The position numbers and the translations under genes are program-made. The notes below the pieces were generated by a model. It made no database searches and had not been told where the DNA came from. It worked only from the letters and a program-made list of their open reading frames with translations. From Lachnospiraceae bacterium (lineage in GTDB: Bacteria > Bacillota > Clostridia > Lachnospirales > Lachnospiraceae): DNA of 64,000 bases. The stretch covers positions 24,906 through 88,905 of the forward strand of contig JAETTM010000009.1 of NCBI GenBank assembly GCA_021769135.1, given 5' to 3'. Every line of letters starts with the position of its first letter. Positions within the stretch are counted from its first letter, which is position 1. This document shows positions 1-8,081 of the stretch, one piece after another.

Positions 1-334
1 CTATCTGCCTTCGCACCTCCTGCATATCCGTCATCCCGTTTAACGCAAAATGGAGGCCAATATTCTGCCCCCTTTCATGCATATCGCAAATCAAATCCCT
101 GTTTTTCCTTGACAGCAGATTATAGGAATTATTCGTCCACTGGAAAAAGAAAGTGGACGTAAAATCCATACTGGACTCCACCTTGGCCAGAGCATACGCC
201 CTTTCCACACTATACTCCACATCATGCCGCATAATAACAAACCTATCCCTATGCAAAGCCCCCTCATAATCCGCCTGCCGCCCGGAAGCCTTAATAATCC
301 TAATTATCTCCCTATAATCATCATACGAAAACAT
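1..334 (-). CDS. Polysaccharide deacetylase-like protein, 3' part outside the window
   Basis: Partial gene that runs off the left edge; about 111 residues are visible. The ATG at 334 follows a purine-rich AGAGGA stretch. The visible protein contains an MRHDVEYS motif near residue 35, followed by a helix rich in Ala and Glu. This RHDV(D/E) motif is typical of polysaccharide-deacetylase-like proteins of surface-glycan loci, where the Asp belongs to the metal site. It lies downstream of repeat A1 on the same strand, so A1 could sit in its leader. The reaction cannot be fixed from this fragment. The family call is moderately sure. Confidence 0.55.
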   Translation of the reverse strand, partial: MFSYDDYREIIRIIKASGRQADYEGALHRDRFVIMRHDVEYSVERAYALAKVESSMDFTSTFFFQWTNNSYNLLSRKNRDLICDMHERGQNIGLHFALNGMTDMQEVRRQI

Positions 335-397
335 CTTACTATATTCCTCTCTTCCTTCCAAAATATAGGCAATTGGAAAAATCCAGCAACCCCGGCC

Positions 398-554
398 GAA
401 TATTCTGACAATATATTCTGTGAAAAGCCCTTTCATGCCATGGAAGCAAGACCATAAAAACAGGAGGGCCACTGCCCGAGTGTTTTTGCTTTACTGGGCT
501 TGCTGAAATGTTTTGCATGTTGGGATTTGAACAGAATATATTGTCAGAATATTC
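398..554 (-). repeat. Repeat family A, copy 1 (structured element with 24-bp terminal inverted repeats)
   Basis: A 157-bp intergenic element. Perfect inverted arms lie at 398-421 and 531-554. Inside, nested pairings are visible: 434-438 with 515-519, AGCAAG 445-450 with CTTGCT 499-504, and AAAAACA 456-462 with TGTTTTT 481-487. The apical part contains a conserved GGAGGGCC...CCCGA segment. The element begins 16 bp after the stop codon of the upstream glycosyltransferase and precedes the deacetylase-like gene. Copies 2 and 3 are at 16761-16935 and 30968-31125. Confidence 0.88.
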
Positions 555-570
555 CCTCAACCCCAATTCC

Positions 571-1677
571 CTATTTCCCACCCACAATCTCTTCTATATA
601 ATCCCTCCACTGCCGGAAAATAGCCTCCCCATTGGCAATTTCCCCTATTTTCCTTGCATTCTTGCCAAGCTGTTCCCCCAGACCGGGATTCTCAATCAGC
701 CGATTGATTCCCTCTTCCAACGCCTTAGGGTCTTTAATTGGAATTAAAAGCCCGTTGACTCCATCTTCCATCACCGTGCGCGGACCGCCGCAAGGGCAAT
801 CGGTAGCCACAATGGGAAGTCCCAGCGCCATCGCTTCCAACAGCGCATTGGGAAGCCCTTCCCAATCGGAAGAAAAAGCATAAACCGCCGCATCCGTCAA
901 ATCCTTTTCCAGACTGTCGCTGGCCCCCATCAGCCTGATATAGCTTCCCGCATCGTTCTTTTCTATAATATCTTCCAATATTTCCTTCGTTCCGTCAAAG
1001 GAATCGCCGCCATAAATCTTTAAAATATAATCCGGATGCTTCTTATGCACCTGTATAAAAGCCTGCAAAAGCATGGGCTGGTTCTTAAAGTCCACAAGCC
1101 TGCCGGACTGGACCACTTCTTTTTTCCTCTCCGCCGGTTCCGGCACGCCCAGATATTTATCATGGATAGGGTTCAAAATCACTCTGGAGTTTTCCTGCAG
1201 ATAAGGGGCAAAAAAATCCCGCTGCCCTTCCGTCTGAAACACGCATCCCGCCGCCCTGGGAAAAAGAAGGGGAATTTGTATTTTATCGGATAATGCATCG
1301 TAATGCCCCACCGGGTCCGTGCGGATGGATATAAGCACGGGGATTCCCGTTCCGGGGGCCGCCATCAGCGCCCGGTAATTGGCCCGCTGGGCAAATGCGA
1401 TGAGAATATCCGGCCTTTCCTTTTTCATAAATTCCCTCAGATATTTTACCCTGAGCAAAAACTGGGCAATACGGGATTTCTTTTCATCCCCTTCCCGCAG
1501 CCCTACGTGTACCCGGCGGACTTCCCTATCAATGGAAAATTCATTCTCCCCATACCACTCCGTAGCCAGAAGGACATCGTAGCCTTCCCTGGCAAACTGG
1601 TTCGCCAGGTTGGACACCACCCGCTCCGCTCCCCCCTGCTCCAGGCAGTTTAAATGAAATGCTATTTTACGCTTCAT
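571..1677 (-). CDS. GT4-family glycosyltransferase
   Basis: A 368-residue cytosolic or membrane-associated retaining glycosyltransferase of the GT-B fold. The N-terminal Rossmann half opens with a glycine-rich LEQGGAERV motif (about residues 12-20). The C-terminal half carries the nucleotide-sugar-binding signature DWEGLPNALLEAMALGLPIVATD (given here as a description of residues about 271-293), with the E-x7-E pair typical of GT4. It probably adds one sugar to the lipid-linked repeat unit. Donor and acceptor cannot be told. Three GT4 genes follow one another here. The SD GGAGG lies 14 nt before the chosen ATG, with an overlapping out-of-frame mini-ORF directly after the SD. Confidence 0.85.
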   Translation of the reverse strand: MKRKIAFHLNCLEQGGAERVVSNLANQFAREGYDVLLATEWYGENEFSIDREVRRVHVGLREGDEKKSRIAQFLLRVKYLREFMKKERPDILIAFAQRANYRALMAAPGTGIPVLISIRTDPVGHYDALSDKIQIPLLFPRAAGCVFQTEGQRDFFAPYLQENSRVILNPIHDKYLGVPEPAERKKEVVQSGRLVDFKNQPMLLQAFIQVHKKHPDYILKIYGGDSFDGTKEILEDIIEKNDAGSYIRLMGASDSLEKDLTDAAVYAFSSDWEGLPNALLEAMALGLPIVATDCPCGGPRTVMEDGVNGLLIPIKDPKALEEGINRLIENPGLGEQLGKNARKIGEIANGEAIFRQWRDYIEEIVGGK

Positions 1678-1819
1678 TCCGCTGCTCCATTCCTCCTTAT
1701 TTTAGGATAGCTTCCCGGAATCCGCCAGCAAAACCGAAATAATGGCAATCCGGAAATCTATTAGGAAAAAACTGGTCATATACGTTTATAGTCTAACATA
1801 TCCAATCGGGAATCGCAAA

Positions 1820-2941
1820 TTATTTCCCTGATATCCACCCCATCAGCCTCTCCAAATAACTCTCATTATTAAAATCCTGCGCTCTCCTGGCCGATGCTTT
1901 TCCATATTCCTCATAATATTCCTTATCCGTCATCATCTTTTTCATTTCCTCCGCCAGCCCTTTTTCCTCTTCGCTGACCACCGTGCCGTCCAGGTTTTTC
2001 TCCGGGCTCATATTGGGGATGAGGACTCCATAGGTGCTATCCCCTTTTCGCAGGATTTCACCCGGGCCGGTGGGGCAGTCGGTGGCAATTATGGGAATAC
2101 CGAAAGACATTGCTTCTATGAGCGCATTGGGAAATCCTTCCCGGTAAGACGTGAGGACATAAATCTTCGCCGCCTTCAAATAGGGAAAAGGATTCCTTTT
2201 CATCCCTGTGAAATAAACATCATCCCCGATTCCCAGTTTGTCTGCCAATTTCCTGTATTCTTCAAACTCGCCTTCCCCTATAATCATCAGCCTTGCATCG
2301 GGTATATCCGCCCTCACCAGGGAAAAGCTTTTCACCAGATGCCAGAAGCCTTTCACATCGTCTTCCCGTCCCATGGATACGATAATATTCCCCGTTTCCT
2401 CCCAGGGCAGCCTTATCGGCTCTTTTGCCGATTCCTTCAATGCTTCCCCGTCCAAAGGGTTATACAACGTAACCGCCTTAGAACAGTGGTACTTATCCCT
2501 GATTTCCTCTTCTATCCTTTTCGTACAGCACAGAATCTTATCCGCCCTTTTTGCAAAGAGGCGGAGCAGGAAGCGGTTATCCATATCCATATAGCTGCGG
2601 ATTCCCACCCATATTTTTGCTTCTGTCTTAGAAAACACATTGACCATATTGGCGGAAGGGCCAAAGCTATAAGCAATGTCGATTCCCCGTTCCTTTTTCA
2701 ACTTCTTAACGGCAATACTTCTTTTTATCACGTTCAACGCTTTGCCCAGTTTTCCCGGCCGCACGCCCATATGAAGGTCCGTAACATCCAAGCCCTTAAT
2801 GTCATAGGCAATATCCCTGGAATCGAACATTACAATACACACATCAAAATGCGGCTCCAACAGCCGCGCTGTCGCCACACAAACCCGTTCAAAACCGCCC
2901 TGATGGAGCATAGGAACTATTAACATTATTTTCTTTTTCAT
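1820..2941 (-). CDS. GT4-family glycosyltransferase
   Basis: A 373-residue GT-B glycosyltransferase. The N-terminus has a HQGGFERV loop matching the GGAE-type acceptor loop of the family. The C-terminal domain has SYREGFPNALIEAMSFG around residue 280, followed by IPIIATDCPTGPGEIL, the usual donor-binding E-x7-E element. I start at the ATG at 2941, which has an AGGTG-type SD about 8 nt upstream, rather than at the GTG two codons earlier. It is one of a run of GT4 genes with short spacers and is probably co-transcribed with them. The sugar specificity is unknown. Confidence 0.84.
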   Translation of the reverse strand: MKKKIMLIVPMLHQGGFERVCVATARLLEPHFDVCIVMFDSRDIAYDIKGLDVTDLHMGVRPGKLGKALNVIKRSIAVKKLKKERGIDIAYSFGPSANMVNVFSKTEAKIWVGIRSYMDMDNRFLLRLFAKRADKILCCTKRIEEEIRDKYHCSKAVTLYNPLDGEALKESAKEPIRLPWEETGNIIVSMGREDDVKGFWHLVKSFSLVRADIPDARLMIIGEGEFEEYRKLADKLGIGDDVYFTGMKRNPFPYLKAAKIYVLTSYREGFPNALIEAMSFGIPIIATDCPTGPGEILRKGDSTYGVLIPNMSPEKNLDGTVVSEEEKGLAEEMKKMMTDKEYYEEYGKASARRAQDFNNESYLERLMGWISGK

Positions 2942-2957
2942 CCGCACTTCACCTCAT

Positions 2958-4109
2958 CTATTCCATTTTGCCGGAAAGGTAAAATTTTTCCAGCCGCGTC
3001 GCCTGCTCTCTCACGTCAAAGCCCGCCGCTTCCACCGCTTTGCACATATCTTTTCTTTCATAAAACATATGATTTATGATATATTCCGCCCATTTCCCGG
3101 GAGCAGACTCAATATCTTCATAATGTACCAGCTCGCTAAAGCCCACTTCCGGCGTTATCCTGTCCGAAATCAGGCATCTTAGGCCTGCTGCCTGGGCTTC
3201 CACCACCGTTCCCGGCAGTCCTTCAAACCGGGAAGGGAATACAAAAAAGTCCATCGCCTGATAATACCTCCACACGTCCTTCCTGTTTCCCAAAAAAAGC
3301 ACATCCCTGGCAATATTCATCCTCCTGGCCTGCTCCTTTATCTCTTCCATCCCCGCGCCTTCTCCAAGGAGTATGAGCACTGCCCGCCCCAATTCGCCCT
3401 CCGCTAAAAGCTTATCGCGAAAAACCGCAAAAACCTCCAACAGGAATTCATGGTTTTTGGCATAGTGAAACCGCCCCACGTGCCCAAGCACATAACAGTC
3501 CATAATGCCCAGTTCTTCCCTTACTTCTTTTCTCACGCCTTCCCGATACATGAATTTCTGCGCTTCCACCGCATTGGGAATCACAAAGGCCTTGGGGGAA
3601 TCCTTCCATTTTTTCCCGAACGCCGATTCGCCCGCCTCCCTGGAACAGGCAAAGCAATAATCCGCCCGTTTTAACAGCGGCAGCCGCAGCAGCCTGGTCA
3701 GGATTCCCTTAGCCCCTTTATCCACCCCGGCGCTTCTGGCATGCGCTGCCCGCACCGGAATCCCGGCCCTGGCCGCCTCCGGCAGATAAATCGCAGCCGT
3801 ACTGGTCATATGCCCCTGGACTACCGCAAATTCATGGTGTTCCCTGAAAAAATCCCTGATAGCCCTTTTATATGCAAAATAATTATAGCCTTTAAATTTC
3901 GGCAGAATATAGACCTTCCCGCCCAGCTTTCCCGCTTCCTCATCATAAAATTCCGGGATACGCGCCCTTTTCCCATCATCCTGATGCACAAGAAAATCGA
4001 ACTGCACCTTATCCCTATCCATGCAGCGGTACAAATCCATAATGCGGCTCTCTGCGCCCCCAAGGCTCAAACCCCCCAATACATGCAATACCCGGATTGG
4101 TTTTTCCAT
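2958..4109 (-). CDS. GT4-family glycosyltransferase (EpsF-like)
   Basis: A 383-residue GT4 enzyme. It begins with RVLHVLGGLSLGGAESRIM, the N-terminal strand and GG-AE loop seen in EpsF-type exopolysaccharide glycosyltransferases. The C-terminal half has PSRFEGLPGTVVEAQAAGL, the donor-binding region. The ATG at 4109 is 13 nt from the SD AAAGGAG. A second in-frame ATG at 4121 sits only 1 nt after that SD and would add MVIR. The open frame extends further upstream into the deacetylase gene, but that part has no SD. Substrate unknown. Confidence 0.82.
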   Translation of the reverse strand: MEKPIRVLHVLGGLSLGGAESRIMDLYRCMDRDKVQFDFLVHQDDGKRARIPEFYDEEAGKLGGKVYILPKFKGYNYFAYKRAIRDFFREHHEFAVVQGHMTSTAAIYLPEAARAGIPVRAAHARSAGVDKGAKGILTRLLRLPLLKRADYCFACSREAGESAFGKKWKDSPKAFVIPNAVEAQKFMYREGVRKEVREELGIMDCYVLGHVGRFHYAKNHEFLLEVFAVFRDKLLAEGELGRAVLILLGEGAGMEEIKEQARRMNIARDVLFLGNRKDVWRYYQAMDFFVFPSRFEGLPGTVVEAQAAGLRCLISDRITPEVGFSELVHYEDIESAPGKWAEYIINHMFYERKDMCKAVEAAGFDVREQATRLEKFYLSGKME

Positions 4110-4183
4110 TCTTATAACCATGCTCCTTTCAAAGTCCGGAGACTTTGTGCGCGGCCCTCCCTGCGCAACTATGCCCCGCGATT

Positions 4184-4933
4184 TCACATCATTTTCACTA
4201 AAATATGTTTGGCCGTTGCCATGCAATATTCCGCCCACTGGCATGGCAGGCTTCTTTTCGCCGCCCCTTCTTTCAAATAATCCCCATAGGAAATCATCTG
4301 ATTTTTTTCAAAAATGGCGCCGTATTTTTCCATGTCCTTCCGCCCCATCGTATTCGTATGAATCACTATGGTGGTCATTCCATTTTTCTTTTTCAGGCTG
4401 CTTTCCAGACGAAAAGAAATAGGGTAAAAGCGCATCCCCTTCCATACATATGGCCGGCTTCCAAAGCCATCTGTCATTTTAGTAAATCCCAATTTCTGCA
4501 GCGCCTTTAATGTATTCCTGTCATAAGAATGGGCAGGCGCCATGAAGATATCCGTTTTTATCCCATGGCTTTCCAGAATCGCCTTCCCCTCTTCCAGCAT
4601 GGCAAGCTGCTGCCCATAGGCCAGGCCTGCAAACTCCGAAAAATGATTCAGGGGAAACATTCCCCCTCTCTTCTGCGTATATACATGCCGGAATCCATGC
4701 ATGGCTATTACCCATCCCTCATTTTGCAAAGCACGGATATATTCCCAGAAATCCCCTATCTTTTCCCTCTCCTTGCCCTTATTCGCCCCCCGGTTCAAAT
4801 TTTCATCCCGGTTATCCGGCACCACGCCGATAAGGGGGCGAATCCTGTGCTTATCCAAAAGCGCCTTAAACTCCAAAAACTTTTCCCAATCCATATCCGG
4901 CGTAATGTCATCCATGCGAACTGTTGTTTTCAT
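4184..4933 (-). CDS. Polysaccharide deacetylase-family protein (DUF2334-like)
   Basis: A 249-residue protein. Early residues VRMDDITPDMDW match the metal-binding Asp-Asp motif of this deacetylase superfamily. MHGFRHVYTQKRG at about residues 78-90 supplies the His pair (H..R-H). A later APAHSYD fits the third conserved motif. It would remove acetyl groups from a glycan, most likely the product of this locus. The ATG at 4933 has an SD GGGGGA about 7 nt upstream. Its first 26 bp overlap the end of the retron reverse transcriptase gene, so the two may be translationally coupled. Confidence 0.72.
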   Translation of the reverse strand: MKTTVRMDDITPDMDWEKFLEFKALLDKHRIRPLIGVVPDNRDENLNRGANKGKEREKIGDFWEYIRALQNEGWVIAMHGFRHVYTQKRGGMFPLNHFSEFAGLAYGQQLAMLEEGKAILESHGIKTDIFMAPAHSYDRNTLKALQKLGFTKMTDGFGSRPYVWKGMRFYPISFRLESSLKKKNGMTTIVIHTNTMGRKDMEKYGAIFEKNQMISYGDYLKEGAAKRSLPCQWAEYCMATAKHILVKMM

Positions 4934-5852
4934 ATTTATCCCCCAAAGCCCGAATCATCTGCCCTAAGCTATCATACCCTTTTTCTCGTATAATTTCTTT
5001 CATTTTCATTGAATAGCAGTCCTCTATCCCTTCTTTCTCAATGGACAGGACAAAGGAATACATCCCTTTCAGCCTCTCAATTCCCGCATAATCTTTCGCC
5101 TCCTGCTCATACAGTCTGACAGCCTCCCAGAAAATCTCATTTTTCAGCTTTCTGCCTACACTGATATGCCTGAAATTATTTTCATCTCTTGTGATGCTAA
5201 CACCAGTAATCCTAACATGGTTAGACAACCCTATATTATAAACCGCCGTCTTTTTTTCATTTAATGTCATATGGACTCTTTTCAATAGCCTTTTTACTTC
5301 AATTTTCAGCTGTTCTGTCTTCTGCCGATAATCCGGCGCCCACCGAAAAGAAATAACCATATCATCGGCATATCTGGTATAAATAGGATTGTCCAGATTC
5401 ATTTTTTTAATTTGGCCATATAGCAGCCCGTCAAACTCCTTCATATAAAGATTTGCCAACACTGGCGATGAAACAAGTCCCAAAGGCAGCCCTTTATCGC
5501 TCACGCTGCACTTTTTAACAATATCATAGCATTCTTTCCTGCTGATTTTTTTCTTTTTATTAATCTCAAAATACATATTTTCAGCCAAATATTTATGGTT
5601 AATGCTGGGGAAAAAATTTTTAATATCCATCTTTAAAAATATATCGTTGTACATATGCGCTCTCGCATTTTTATAGATAGAAGAACGAGGCATATATGCT
5701 TTGGCAAACACCGACTGTTTCGTATACTTATTCATAAATTTTGCCACTTCTTCATGGTAACGCCGCAGTTCTCCTTCCTGCTCTTTATACGTGACGATTT
5801 TGCGGACTTTGCTTTTTGTCCTGATATATTTTATCGTTAATTGCTCGTCCAT
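4908..5852 (-). CDS. Retron-type reverse transcriptase
   Basis: A 314-residue reverse transcriptase. Motif A is DIKNFFPSI (about residue 76), motif B is LPLGLVSSP (about 122), the catalytic box is YTRYADDMVISF (YADD at about 161-164), and a later NEKKT and ITGVSIT (about 215) match the end of the RT core and the VTG-type element of retron RTs. The length is that of a retron RT. No maturase or HNH domain follows, which argues against a group II intron. I start at 5852, where GGAGGT lies 4 nt upstream. It lies 31 bp downstream of the effector gene and uses the structured RNA at 7077-7290 as template and primer. AT-rich compared with neighbours. Confidence 0.9.
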   Translation of the reverse strand: MDEQLTIKYIRTKSKVRKIVTYKEQEGELRRYHEEVAKFMNKYTKQSVFAKAYMPRSSIYKNARAHMYNDIFLKMDIKNFFPSINHKYLAENMYFEINKKKKISRKECYDIVKKCSVSDKGLPLGLVSSPVLANLYMKEFDGLLYGQIKKMNLDNPIYTRYADDMVISFRWAPDYRQKTEQLKIEVKRLLKRVHMTLNEKKTAVYNIGLSNHVRITGVSITRDENNFRHISVGRKLKNEIFWEAVRLYEQEAKDYAGIERLKGMYSFVLSIEKEGIEDCYSMKMKEIIREKGYDSLGQMIRALGDKYENNSSHG

Positions 5853-5883
5853 CTTTACCTCCATGCTGCATTTTTCAATCTTC

Positions 5884-6978
5884 TTACACGGTAATCTGAG
5901 TGCCTACAGCACAATCAATACAATCTTTATATTTTTCATAGAAGAAATGATTCGAGCCGTCTTTATAAACAATCATTTTTCGGTGGATAATTACTTTTCC
6001 GTTCTCCACATAGTCTTTATCTTTTTCAATTTCAATGAAACCCGCTGCCTGGAAAAGGTATAGGCACATGCCTATAATTTCTCCTATATATACTCCGTTG
6101 ACATTCATTCTCGCTTTTATCGAACAGGATTCTATTTGCAGGCCGGTCTTCTCCTCAATGGTATTCATAAATATTTCAAGCAGGCACTGTTTGATATCCT
6201 CTATATAATCTTTCAATGTCTTGTCTTCCGCATTAATTACTTTCTGAAAAAGTTCTTCTATATTGAATAATGAAGCAATGCAGCACAACAAAATTCTTGG
6301 CAGTAACGTTATTTCCAGATGCTTCTTCTTTATCTGGTAGTGAATCCCCCCTTGAGCCACCTTTTCTATGCTTTTCACAAACTGTATTTTATATTCCAAG
6401 TGGTCTGTTTTCACAAAATTTAAAATTTTGCTCCCAAGATTCACTCCAATTTTATCCTCATAAAAATAAGTATGCCAATATTTCACATTGTCCGAAATAA
6501 TCTTGGGTTCAATTCTTGGATAAAATTTAATCACCTTTACATCGTTAGGCCGCCTGTTAAAAGCAAGCCGGATAAACTGCCCCAGCTTATCTTCTTCAAC
6601 CGCCATTTTATCCGGCAGCAGCAAACAGGTTTTCCGTAAAGCGTTGGGCTCGCTTAGAAATAATCCGGTTTCCGCCCCTGTGGAAATGCTTTCCTGAATA
6701 ATTATATTGTAGTCGGACAAATAGTTTGTAAGCATCTCCACTTGATACAAATCCTTCATATGGATATCATCATATACTAAATATCGTGAACTATCTTTCT
6801 TGAATATAAAATTATCTTCCAAGATAACCGCCCTGTAGTTTTCGCCCTCGTTGCCGAGAAACTGCCGAAGCACATTTCTTTTATCCCTCTCGTTTTCCTT
6901 TTCATAATGCGTGCCGCATAAAAAGATATATTTATATTCCTGTACAATCTTTTGTTCTTTGAAAATATATTTTTTCAT
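5884..6978 (-). CDS. Retron effector, St85-like family with nucleoside-deoxyribosyltransferase-like N-terminus
   Basis: A 364-residue protein. Residues 17-22 are YIFLCG, the first strand of the family. E54 (VILED) and QESISTGAETGLF at 95-107 match the E...(A/C)E(L/T)G.F motif of nucleoside-deoxyribosyltransferase-like toxins, seen in the effector of St85/Sen2-type retrons. The C-terminal half (about 150-364) is family-specific, ending in a probable winged-helix-like region. In such systems the RT with its msDNA holds the effector inactive until phage activity disturbs it. The ATG at 6978 has GGGGGA 4 nt upstream. The TTG at 6993 lacks an SD. Family membership rests on motif reading only. Confidence 0.72.
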   Translation of the reverse strand: MKKYIFKEQKIVQEYKYIFLCGTHYEKENERDKRNVLRQFLGNEGENYRAVILEDNFIFKKDSSRYLVYDDIHMKDLYQVEMLTNYLSDYNIIIQESISTGAETGLFLSEPNALRKTCLLLPDKMAVEEDKLGQFIRLAFNRRPNDVKVIKFYPRIEPKIISDNVKYWHTYFYEDKIGVNLGSKILNFVKTDHLEYKIQFVKSIEKVAQGGIHYQIKKKHLEITLLPRILLCCIASLFNIEELFQKVINAEDKTLKDYIEDIKQCLLEIFMNTIEEKTGLQIESCSIKARMNVNGVYIGEIIGMCLYLFQAAGFIEIEKDKDYVENGKVIIHRKMIVYKDGSNHFFYEKYKDCIDCAVGTQITV

Positions 6979-6991
6979 CGTTCCCCCATAC

Positions 6992-7012
6992 AAAAAAGTG
7001 GCTTCGCCACTT
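6992..7012 (-). terminator. Intrinsic terminator between retron RNA and effector
   Basis: On the minus strand a perfect 7-bp stem (7006-7012 with 6996-7002, 3-nt loop) is followed directly by six U. It lies after the retron RNA and ends only about 14 bp before the effector ATG. Two further hairpins precede it: 7016-7034 (8-bp perfect stem) and 7045-7062 (7-bp stem with one wobble). Partial read-through would set the ratio of RNA to effector and RT. Confidence 0.75.
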
Positions 7013-7076
7013 CATGAAGAACCTTCGGTTCTTCGTCATTTTATGTCCGTCTGGCGATGGACTTTCCTATAATGTA

Positions 7077-7290
7077 AAAAAGGACCCTACTTAAATTTGG
7101 TAACAATTCGTTGGAAAAAGTCAATTTGCGATTGCGGTTCTGCAGATTTCGGCAAGGTTGCCGAAATCTGTATGGTTCCATCGCAAATTTACTTTTATGC
7201 AAAACATCGACGCAGTCGAACAAATTTAACCAAATCTCATTGCTTTAACCTCAGACGCTGAGGCGGCAATTTGCCTTACTAGGATCCTTC
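7077..7290 (-). ncRNA. Retron msr-msd non-coding RNA
   Basis: Read on the minus strand. The 5' end (a1, 7292-7280) pairs with the 3' end (a2, 7089-7077) over 13 positions including two G-U pairs. After a1 comes CTAGTAAGG with a candidate branching G, then short msr hairpins, including a perfect 6-bp stem CCTCAG/CTGAGG with a 3-nt loop near 7250-7264 and a 5-bp TCGAC/GTCGA stem near 7207-7219. The msd is a long hairpin: outer arms 7196-7180 and 7132-7116 pair with a single mismatch, and inner arms 7170-7158 and 7155-7143 pair perfectly over 13 bp with a 2-nt loop. Together with the RT this is the expected retron RNA layout. The exact branch point is not certain. Confidence 0.87.
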
Positions 7291-7294
7291 TTTT

Positions 7295-7323
7295 ATTTTA
7301 TCACAAAATTCCTGACATTTCAA
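7295..7323 (-). promoter_or_regulatory. Promoter of the retron RNA
   Basis: On the minus strand, TTGAAA (7323-7318), a 17-bp spacer and TAAAAT (7300-7295). Transcription would start near 7290-7288, at the a1 segment. The -10 box directly abuts the stop codon (7303-7301) of the upstream gene. Confidence 0.75.
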
Positions 7324-8017
7324 ATGCATCAAAATCGGTAAAAATATTCTTTTTCTTATCCCTTTTTGCTTTCGTATTATAGTTGGAATAAATGCTGTCT
7401 CCAACATTATATCCTAAACCCTCCAAAAATTTTCTGGCATTTTCATCTTTATAATAATAAAATCGGAGCAATGTAATATATTTGGAAGCCGTATGTTTCA
7501 AAAAATCCGGTTTTTCTTCCCATAACAGAGCCGAGGCAACGTCTTTTGCCAACACAAGATTAATGAGGGTAAGCAGGTCGCCAAAAGATAGGGCGATATC
7601 TTGGGGGTTGGTCACTATCTGTTCCTCATTTATTTCTGGAATTCCCAGAACCTCATATTCATTTTCCCCCACAAAAATACCGAATGTCTCCATCTCGCCC
7701 CGATATGCTTGTTTCAAGTGTTCCACCAGGGAATCCATCGTGTCCTGTGCTTTAATCTGCAGCAGCATTGTCAGAATATCCACATCGGAAAAATACACTC
7801 GGCAGTTATTCTTCACATATAGAAATTTGGTAAACTCTTCTTTTTTAATGAGGAAATTCTCATTTTCCTTTCCATATAGATGAACTTTCAGGGGAACAAA
7901 ACACCGAAAATCTTTATTTCCTTTTTCTATCCCGTTTGTCTTTCGCTCTTTCTCATAAAGCGCATCCAAATATTGAATAAGATTTTTCTCATCCTGTTCT
8001 ACAACAAAATTTTTCAT
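7301..8017 (-). CDS. Unknown protein directly upstream of the retron
   Basis: A 238-residue soluble protein that I do not recognise. It is rich in Lys, Glu, Asp, Phe and Tyr, with no signal peptide or membrane segment. Notable stretches are a charged N-terminus, KVHLYGKENENFLIKKEEF near residue 45, an acidic Glu-rich middle (about 125-145) with NPQDIALSFGDLLTLINL, and a basic end with AKRDKKKNIF. The SD GGGAG lies 7 nt before the ATG. The gene ends 8-10 bp before the retron RNA, and the retron promoter lies over its last codons. It shares the AT-rich composition of the retron, so it may have arrived with it. Whether it takes part in the retron function is unknown. Confidence 0.65.
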   Translation of the reverse strand: MKNFVVEQDEKNLIQYLDALYEKERKTNGIEKGNKDFRCFVPLKVHLYGKENENFLIKKEEFTKFLYVKNNCRVYFSDVDILTMLLQIKAQDTMDSLVEHLKQAYRGEMETFGIFVGENEYEVLGIPEINEEQIVTNPQDIALSFGDLLTLINLVLAKDVASALLWEEKPDFLKHTASKYITLLRFYYYKDENARKFLEGLGYNVGDSIYSNYNTKAKRDKKKNIFTDFDAFEMSGIL

Positions 8018-8081
8018 TTGTAAACTCCCGCCAGCGTGCTGATGCGTTCGCTTTCAGGCAAACCATTTAGCGAAGTATCAA

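Noticed and set aside
4908..5852. Reading the reverse transcriptase as a group II intron protein or DGR enzyme
   Set aside because: No maturase or endonuclease domain, no intron RNA domains V/VI and no template/variable repeat pair. A msr-msd RNA lies upstream with the effector.
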